In this document: piece by piece, positions 58,970 to 64,000 of the stretch
Layout of the letters: each line of letters begins with the position of its first letter
Position numbering within the stretch: the stretch's first letter is position 1
Assembly: GCA_017302615.1 (NCBI GenBank)
Contig: JAFLDB010000004.1
Span: 62,001 to 126,000 of the forward strand
DNA: 64,000 nt
From: Sphingomonadales bacterium
GTDB taxonomy: Bacteria > Pseudomonadota > Alphaproteobacteria > Sphingomonadales > Sphingomonadaceae
Direction of reading: 5' to 3'
Made by a program: the position numbers and the translations under genes
The notes under the pieces: generated by a model
Seen by the model: the letters and a program-made list of their open reading frames with translations, nothing else
Told to the model about the DNA's origin: nothing
Database searches by the model: none

Positions 58970-60046
58970 CTATTCGGCGACGAAGCCTTTCCAGCTCGCC
59001 ATGTAATCGACGAACTTCTCCGACAGGCCCTCGGCCCTGAGATGATCGCGGCTGACCGGGCGGGCGGTCGAGACGAAGTCCGCATCAGCCTGCATCCGCT
59101 GCGGAAAGTCGTGATGCAGGATCGCGGCCCGGCCCAGCAGGACAAAGTCCACACCCGCATCCAGCGCGCGGAGCACATCGGCCGCGCTCATCAGCTTGCC
59201 GGCCACGCCCAGCGGAGTATTGCCGCGCGGCAGGTCGGCAAACCAGTCGATCAGCGCCTTGCCGGCAAAGGCCGGGTCCTCGGGGGTCTTGAAGCAGTCC
59301 CACAGCGACATGTCGAGGTAATCGATCCGGCCCGAGGTCATCAGCGATCCGGCCAGTTCCAGCGCTTCGGCGGTGCGGATCCCGAAGCGTTCCGGGCTGA
59401 TCCGCACTCCGATCTGGAAATCGGGCCGGGCGCGGGCGCACAGGCCGTCGATAATCGCGTCGATCACTTTCCGGCGGTTGGCGAAGCTGCCGCCATAGCC
59501 GTCGGTGCGGTGGTTGTTTTCGGCATCGAGGAACTGGCCGATGATGTAGCCGTGCGCGCCGTGGATCTCGACCCCGTCGAACCCGGCGCGTTCAGCGCGC
59601 AGGCCGGCGGTGATGAAGTCCTCGATCAGTTGCTCGACTTCGCCGGTGGTCAGGGCCCGCGCACCGGTGTCCTTGTCATCCCACGGGCAGACCGGCGTGC
59701 CGCCGATCAGTTCACCCGGCGTGCGGCACCCGGCGTGGTGGAGCTGGACCGAGGACAGCGAACCATGAGCGCGGATGCCATCGGCCATCCGCGTCAGACC
59801 CGGCAGGTGATCGTCCGACCAGATGCCGAGCTGGCCGGGAAAACCCTGCCCTTCCCGCTGGACATGGGCCGCCGCCGTCATGGTCAGGCCGAACCCGCCT
59901 TCGGCACGCTTGGTCAGCCAGTGGATCTCCTCGTCCGACAGGCTGCCATCGGCATGGCTCTGCATGTTGGTCAGCGGGGCGAGCATGAAACGGTTCTTCA
60001 TGGCCGCACCGCGCGGCAGCGCCAGCGGCGCGAAAGGATCGGTCAT
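58970..60046 (-). CDS. Old Yellow Enzyme-family NAD(P)H:flavin oxidoreductase
   Basis: A 358-residue FMN TIM-barrel protein: NRFMLAPLTNMQSHADG near residue 18, SVQLHHAGCRTPGEL, FDGVEIHGAHGYIIGQFLD and a late VLLGRAAILHHDFPQ. Old Yellow Enzymes reduce activated C=C bonds; relatives include dienoyl-CoA reductases, but no 4Fe-4S domain is attached here. It is the last gene of a leftward operon after the kinase and two ACADs, starting 20 bases after the ACAD stop. It probably reduces an enone or unsaturated acyl intermediate. Confidence 0.9.
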   Translation of the reverse strand: MTDPFAPLALPRGAAMKNRFMLAPLTNMQSHADGSLSDEEIHWLTKRAEGGFGLTMTAAAHVQREGQGFPGQLGIWSDDHLPGLTRMADGIRAHGSLSSVQLHHAGCRTPGELIGGTPVCPWDDKDTGARALTTGEVEQLIEDFITAGLRAERAGFDGVEIHGAHGYIIGQFLDAENNHRTDGYGGSFANRRKVIDAIIDGLCARARPDFQIGVRISPERFGIRTAEALELAGSLMTSGRIDYLDMSLWDCFKTPEDPAFAGKALIDWFADLPRGNTPLGVAGKLMSAADVLRALDAGVDFVLLGRAAILHHDFPQRMQADADFVSTARPVSRDHLRAEGLSEKFVDYMASWKGFVAE

Positions 60047-60066
60047 CGAAAAAGTCCCCTGTTGGC

Positions 60067-61287
60067 CTATTTCAATTGCTCGAACGGGATATCCTTGTCC
60101 ATCCGCACTTCGCCCGGCATCCCCAGCACGCGTTCGGCAATCTGGTTGCGCAGCACCTCGTCCGCCCCGCCGGCAATGCGCATCACGGTGGAATAGATGT
60201 AGTCGTACTGCAGATCGGGCGTGAAGCTGTCGGCCGGATCGGCGGCGATCGCATCCAGCCCGCGCAGCTCCATGCCCAGGCCCAGCACCTTCTGCTGCCG
60301 CCCGGCATAGGCCAGCTTGATCATGCCGGCCAGTGCACCGGGGTTCTCGCCCTTGGACACCATGGTCCGCAGCCGCGCCTGGAAGAACCGCTCGCCCTGC
60401 TCCTCGGCCAGGGCATCGGCCAGGGCCAGGCGCAGGGCCTTGTCATCCAGCATGGTCGATCCATCGCCGGCCGGGGTTCGTGCGGCGAGGTCGAGGAGCG
60501 GCTCCACCCCGCTGCGGTGTGCGCCGGAACCCAGCCGCTCGCCCATCAGCACGGTCATGCAGCAGGCCCAGCCTTCACCCACGGCGCCCAGCCGGTTGGC
60601 ATCGGGAATGCGCACATCGGTCAGGAAGGTTTCGTTGAATTCCTTCATGCCGGAAATCTGGCGGATCGGCCGCGTCTCGATCCCCGGGGTCTTCATGTCG
60701 ACCACGAAGAAGGTCAGCCCCTTGTGCTTGGGCACGGTCGGATCGGTGCGGACCACCAGGATGCCCCAGTCGGTCAGGTGGGCCCAGCTGGACCAGACCT
60801 TCTGCCCGTTGATGATCCAGTCGCCCGAGCCGTCATCGGCCCGCACCGCCTTGGTCCGCAGCGCGGCAAGGTCCGACCCGGCAGCCGGTTCGGAGAACAG
60901 CTGGCACCAGGTGAGGTCGCCTTTCAGCGTCGGCTCGATGAAGCGGGCGCGCTGTTCGTCGGTGCCGTGCTTGGCGATCACCGGCAGGGCCATGCCCGTA
61001 CCGATCGAAGTGAACGGCCCCTTGGGCAGATGGTACTTGCCCTCTTCCTCGGCAAAGATCACCGCCTCGATGCCGGAAAGCCCGCGCCCGCCCAGCGCCT
61101 TGGGGAAGGTCAGGCCGGACCAGCCGCCATTGTACAGTTCGCGCATCCAGGCGCGGCCGCGCGCGGCTTCATCGGTATCCTCCAGCTTGATGCCGACCGG
61201 CATTTCATGCGCCGGGGCATGGGCGGCGAGCCAGCTTTGCGCTTCGGCGCGGAAGGCAGCTTCGGCGGGGGTGTCGTTGAAGTCCAT
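60067..61287 (-). CDS. Acyl-CoA dehydrogenase, larger subunit of a pair
   Basis: A 406-residue ACAD starting MDFNDTPAEAAFRAEAQSWL, with CQLFSEPAAGSDLAALRTKA, WIINGQKVWSSWAHLTDWGI and the tail RIAGGADEVLRNQIAERVLG, in which G-A-D-E replaces the usual G-T-S/A-E. ATG 61287 is 1 base after the stop of the preceding ACAD, so the two are surely translated together and likely form a heteromeric enzyme. Encoded downstream of the APH-type kinase, as in ACAD10/11-style modules. Confidence 0.9.
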   Translation of the reverse strand: MDFNDTPAEAAFRAEAQSWLAAHAPAHEMPVGIKLEDTDEAARGRAWMRELYNGGWSGLTFPKALGGRGLSGIEAVIFAEEEGKYHLPKGPFTSIGTGMALPVIAKHGTDEQRARFIEPTLKGDLTWCQLFSEPAAGSDLAALRTKAVRADDGSGDWIINGQKVWSSWAHLTDWGILVVRTDPTVPKHKGLTFFVVDMKTPGIETRPIRQISGMKEFNETFLTDVRIPDANRLGAVGEGWACCMTVLMGERLGSGAHRSGVEPLLDLAARTPAGDGSTMLDDKALRLALADALAEEQGERFFQARLRTMVSKGENPGALAGMIKLAYAGRQQKVLGLGMELRGLDAIAADPADSFTPDLQYDYIYSTVMRIAGGADEVLRNQIAERVLGMPGEVRMDKDIPFEQLK

Positions 61288-61288
61288 C

Positions 61289-62377
61289 TCAGGCAGCCTT
61301 TCCTTGCGCGCCCGGCTGGGCATTCAGCAGGCGGTTCGCCCAGTATCCGCGGTTGCCGACGATCACCGCCAGCATCCGCTCGCGCCGGTAATAGAAGTGG
61401 CAATTGGCCTCGAAAGTATAGCCGATCCCGCCGTGAACCTGCAGGTTCTCGCGCGCGGCCAGTTCGAAGGCCTTGATCGCGGTCAGCCGCGCGGCGGCAG
61501 CTGCGGCGGGCAGGTCGGCGGGGGAGGCTTCCGCCGCCCAGCCGCCGAAATAGGCGTTGGACTTGGCCAGTTCGATTCCCACGGCCACATCGGCCAGCTT
61601 GTGCTTGATCGCCTGATAGCTGGCGAGCGGACGGCCGAACATCTGCCGGTCCTTCACATAGCCCAGCCCCATTTGCAGGCAGGCCTCGGATCCGCCGACC
61701 GCCTCGAAAGCGGCCTGCACCGCAGCCCGGTCGAGCAGGGTGGGCAGCACGCCTTGGCCCGGCATGGCCTCGGCCTCGGCCCCGGCAAAGTCGATCCGGT
61801 AATGGGCACGCAGCTGGTCGAAACTGTCCAGCCTGGTGCGCGTCACGCCCGGCTGATCGAGCCGCACCAGTGCCAGACCTTCGCCGACCTGGACCACAGC
61901 GAGGCTGGCAATACCGGCATCGGCGACCGGCTGCTTGGTGCCGGTCAGCTTGCCCTGCGCCAGAACCGTGCCCGGACCCAGCACCGGACCCGGCCCTTCG
62001 GCGCTGGCAAAGCAGGCCACCACTTCGCCGCTTGCCAGCTTCGGCAGCCACTCGGCCTGCTGCGCCGCGCTGCCGGCCAGGCGGATCGCATCGGCGGCCA
62101 GCACGATCGAGGAGAAGAACGGCACTGCCGCATTGGCCCGGCCCAGTTCCTGCGAAATCACGCCCAGGTCCAGCTCGGTCATGCCCAGGCCGCCGTGCGC
62201 TTCGGGAATGTTTGCGCCCAGAAAGCCCATGGCGCCCAGCTCGCGCCACAGCGCCTCATCCCATTCGGCACCGCCATCGATCAGCTTGCGCAAGTGATCA
62301 TAGGGTGTGCGCTCAGCCAGCAGCCCTCGGGCCTGTTCGGCCAGCATCTTCTGTTCGTCGGAAAGGTCGAAGTCCAT
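61289..62377 (-). CDS. Acyl-CoA dehydrogenase, smaller subunit of a pair
   Basis: A 362-residue ACAD-fold protein beginning MDFDLSDEQKMLAEQARGLL, with AHGGLGMTELDLGVISQELG, DRQMFGRPLASYQAIKHKLA and VHGGIGYTFEANCHFYYRRE. The central domain is shortened and lacks a clear T/S-E-P loop (ASAEGPGPVLGPG). This is typical of the non-catalytic subunit of alpha2beta2 ACADs. ATG 62377 directly follows the kinase stop (TGAATG). Partner of the ACAD at 60067. Confidence 0.9.
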   Translation of the reverse strand: MDFDLSDEQKMLAEQARGLLAERTPYDHLRKLIDGGAEWDEALWRELGAMGFLGANIPEAHGGLGMTELDLGVISQELGRANAAVPFFSSIVLAADAIRLAGSAAQQAEWLPKLASGEVVACFASAEGPGPVLGPGTVLAQGKLTGTKQPVADAGIASLAVVQVGEGLALVRLDQPGVTRTRLDSFDQLRAHYRIDFAGAEAEAMPGQGVLPTLLDRAAVQAAFEAVGGSEACLQMGLGYVKDRQMFGRPLASYQAIKHKLADVAVGIELAKSNAYFGGWAAEASPADLPAAAAAARLTAIKAFELAARENLQVHGGIGYTFEANCHFYYRRERMLAVIVGNRGYWANRLLNAQPGAQGKAA

Positions 62378-63742
62378 TCAGGCGATATCCTCGTACCAGG
62401 TGGTGGCCAGTGCGCCCATCGCCTCGGCCATGACGAAAGTCTCGCGCGTGACGCGGTTGTGGCAAAGCTGGACGGCAGCGGCGAAATCGACCGCATCGGC
62501 GGCAATCGCTTCGGCCAGGGCGGCGCGGGCCGCGCCCAGGCTGTCCGGCGCGGTGGGCATCAGGGCGCGGATCTCGGCCAGTTCGGCCGCATCGAACTGC
62601 CCCCCGTGGCTGGCGCGGCGACGCCAGAACTTGACCAGCCGGGCCAGTTCCTTGGCCTTGGCCGATGCCCGCTGGTTGCCGGCCGCCGGGACGATATCGT
62701 CCTTCAGATCCCTGAGCGCGGTGGCGAAATAGCGGTCGGTCCAGTCCGGCTTTACCTCCGGAATCTCGGGATCGGTCACCGCGATCCCGGCCAGTTCCGC
62801 CACCGAACGGACGATCACCCGCTTGTGCATCGTGCCGAACATCAGTCCGGTGCCGGTCGCCCCCACGCTCGATCCCTCGGCGCTGGCGAGCGCGGTGCTG
62901 GGGGCGGTGAAGCTGAGCTGGAAGTAAAGCCGGTGATACTTGACCCGGTCCAGTTCCACCGGGCGGCCGCTGGCGGCTTCATAGGCGGCGAAGACCCGGG
63001 CCATCGGCACGAAGGGCTGGATCAGGCTGCGCACCCAGATTTGCGCCAGGTCCTCCATCGGATCGCCCAGATGGGTCAGCTCCCAGTCGATCAGTGCCGC
63101 CACCTCGCTTCCCCGGTAGAGGAAGTTGCCCGGTCCGGCATCGCCATGCAGCACCACCGCCGGCCCGCGATCTTCGGGAACGTTGCGGGCCAGCCAGGCC
63201 AGCGCCACCTGCAGCACCGGATCGGCTCCGGCCGCCAGGTTCATGCGCTGCCACTGCGCCACGTTCTCGCGAATCCGGCGCGCCGACGGCTCATTCCCGT
63301 CGCCCAGCGCGGCAAAGGCCGGATCGCGCGCATCGAGCCGGTGGAGTGCGGCCAGCTGCCCGATGAAGTCGGTTGCCAGCGCGTCCTTGTCCTCGGCCTG
63401 GGGGAAGCGGTCATTGCCCGGCACGAACGCGCTGAGCAGCGCCAGGTGCGACGGATAGGCCCCGACCAGCGGCGCGATCCGCACGCCCGATTGCGCGAAA
63501 GGTCCGGACAGGGCGCGCAGGATTGCCGTCTCACGCTCGAAATAGGGCAAGCGCGAGGGATCGCCGGCCCGGCCATCCCAGGCGAGGTAGCAATGCCGTT
63601 CCGCTCCGTCGGGCGCGCGCAGCGTCACTTCCGCGCCTTGCCGCGAGGCACCGCCGCCGCCACGCGCTTGTTCGGCAGCAATGACACAGCCAGTGTCCTG
63701 CTCTACCTCTGCGCGCAGCGCGGGGGGGATTGCGCTTGCCAT
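62378..63742 (-). CDS. APH-family kinase with C-terminal extension
   Basis: A 454-residue aminoglycoside-phosphotransferase-fold protein. The catalytic loop is VVLHGDAGPGNFLY (His199-Gly-Asp to Asn206) and the metal loop LIDWELTHLGDPMEDLA (Asp219). About 130 C-terminal residues after the kinase fold are all-helical (ELARLVKFWRRR onward), resembling DUF6285-type extensions. First gene of the operon kinase-ACAD-ACAD-OYE, 11 bases from operator copy 11. Like the kinase at 43249 it probably phosphorylates a hydroxyacyl-CoA for ACAD-mediated elimination. Distinct from that kinase in sequence and length. Confidence 0.85.
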   Translation of the reverse strand: MASAIPPALRAEVEQDTGCVIAAEQARGGGGASRQGAEVTLRAPDGAERHCYLAWDGRAGDPSRLPYFERETAILRALSGPFAQSGVRIAPLVGAYPSHLALLSAFVPGNDRFPQAEDKDALATDFIGQLAALHRLDARDPAFAALGDGNEPSARRIRENVAQWQRMNLAAGADPVLQVALAWLARNVPEDRGPAVVLHGDAGPGNFLYRGSEVAALIDWELTHLGDPMEDLAQIWVRSLIQPFVPMARVFAAYEAASGRPVELDRVKYHRLYFQLSFTAPSTALASAEGSSVGATGTGLMFGTMHKRVIVRSVAELAGIAVTDPEIPEVKPDWTDRYFATALRDLKDDIVPAAGNQRASAKAKELARLVKFWRRRASHGGQFDAAELAEIRALMPTAPDSLGAARAALAEAIAADAVDFAAAVQLCHNRVTRETFVMAEAMGALATTWYEDIA

Positions 63743-63752
63743 CGATCCTCTC

Positions 63753-63768
63753 AGTTATATAACTAGGT
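63753..63768 (+). promoter_or_regulatory. Recurrent 16-bp operator, copy 11
   Basis: AGTTATATAACTAGGT, identical over 16 bases to copy 1 at 1476, in the 70-base divergent region between the kinase operon and the crotonase at 63813. Confidence 0.8.
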
Positions 63769-63812
63769 CAACCACCATTGCCTTTGACCCAAGGCCCCGG
63801 AGAGAGTCAAGC

Positions 63813-64000
63813 GTGAGCTACGAAACCATCCTGTTCGATGTGGCCGACCATGTCGCCACCATTACCATCAACCGTCCCGAAGCCATGAACAGCTTCAACC
63901 GGCAGATGATGGAAGAGTTCGAGGCCGTCTGGCACGAGGTCAAGTGGAATGACGACATCCACGTCTGCGTGCTGCGCGCCGCGCCCGGCCGGGCCTTTTG
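63813..64000 (+). CDS. Enoyl-CoA hydratase/isomerase family protein (cut by right edge)
   Basis: The first 62 residues of a crotonase: SYETILFDVADHVATITINR then PEAMNSFNRQMMEEFEAVW and VLRAAPGRAF, which leads into the oxyanion-hole segment. Start GTG 63813 follows GGAGAGAG. It is divergent from the kinase-ACAD-ACAD operon across operator copy 11. The catalytic region lies beyond the window. Confidence 0.85.
   Translation, partial: MSYETILFDVADHVATITINRPEAMNSFNRQMMEEFEAVWHEVKWNDDIHVCVLRAAPGRAF

Noticed and set aside
60317..63766. A 1149-codon plus-strand open frame, and similar long frames opposite the TonB receptor (8434-10590) and elsewhere
   Set aside because: They lie antisense to well-supported ACAD, kinase and receptor genes and have low-complexity Arg/Gln/Gly/Ala-rich translations. 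They are frame shadows of GC-rich coding DNA.
1..64000. CRISPR arrays, tRNA/rRNA genes, insertion sequences, integrases or attachment sites
   Set aside because: No regular spaced repeats, RNA gene signatures, transposase-like proteins or terminal inverted repeats were found. The repeated 16-bp and 17-bp elements are dispersed promoter sites, not an array.

Overview
The window is a dense, GC-rich stretch (roughly 65 % G+C by eye) of an alphaproteobacterium, most likely a sphingomonad of the Novosphingobium/Sphingobium/Sphingomonas type. The clues are a large TonB-dependent receptor with a typical sphingomonad N-terminus, Spinster-type MFS permeases, abundant class I P450s and SDRs, and tight ATGA/TGATG-coupled operons. 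About 62 protein genes were found. No tRNA, rRNA, CRISPR array or insertion sequence was seen, and no gene-free stretch exceeds about 200 bases. Nearly everything is catabolic: acyl-CoA synthetases, acyl-CoA dehydrogenases, crotonases, CoA transferases, SDRs, three P450s, three ACMSD-type amidohydrolases, two DUF35/lipid-transfer-protein aldolase pairs and two kinase/acyl-CoA-dehydrogenase modules. It reads as one large accessory cluster for uptake and CoA-dependent degradation of a hydrophobic, probably alicyclic or isoprenoid/steroid-like compound. No extradiol or ring-hydroxylating dioxygenase is visible. The substrate is not determined by the sequence.

Layout. 1-5.8 kb: an alpha/beta hydrolase (cut by the window edge) and a GntR/FCD regulator diverge from amidohydrolase - fused acyl-CoA dehydrogenase - amidohydrolase. 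5.9-11.1 kb: MFS permease, secreted metallophosphoesterase and TonB receptor. 11.2-19.7 kb: a leftward CoA ligase-SDR-SDR-SDR-DUF2889 operon diverges from P450-aldehyde dehydrogenase-SDR. 19.8-25.8 kb: TetR-P450-rubredoxin; 3-alpha-HSD-like SDR; a second TetR; SDR and MFS permease. 25.8-29.4 kb: CrtC-like protein and SDR diverge from DUF35 and an Ltp2-like aldolase. 29.4-38.3 kb: a leftward operon (amidohydrolase, P450, aldehyde dehydrogenase, CoA transferase, and an unusual crotonase and CoA transferase that both look circularly permuted) diverges from a second DUF35/Ltp2-like pair. 38.3-48.1 kb: a second GntR/FCD regulator; a leftward reductase operon with VOC and SDR proteins; a rightward operon of SMP-30 lactonase, SnoaL-like protein, APH kinase, ACAD10/11-type dehydrogenase, SDR, crotonase and quinone oxidoreductase. 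48.1-64 kb: ACAD-ACAD-small Cys protein-ligase-WS/DGAT-nitronate monooxygenase; thioesterase; MaoC-type hydratase and crotonase; ligase; APH kinase-ACAD-ACAD-Old Yellow Enzyme; and a crotonase cut by the right edge.

Regulation ties the window together. A 16-bp near-palindrome, consensus A[GC]TT[AG]TATAAC[CT]AGGT, lies in eleven promoter regions, including almost every divergent one and the promoters of both GntR/FCD genes, and it has the TNGTNNNACNA-like form bound by FCD regulators. A second palindrome, ATTGAC-N5-GTCAAT, recurs in at least three intergenic regions, one of them next to the second TetR gene. The inferred picture is one regulon of about 50 genes covering uptake, CoA activation, oxidation, C-C cleavage and beta-oxidation, under two GntR/FCD repressors with a nested TetR circuit.
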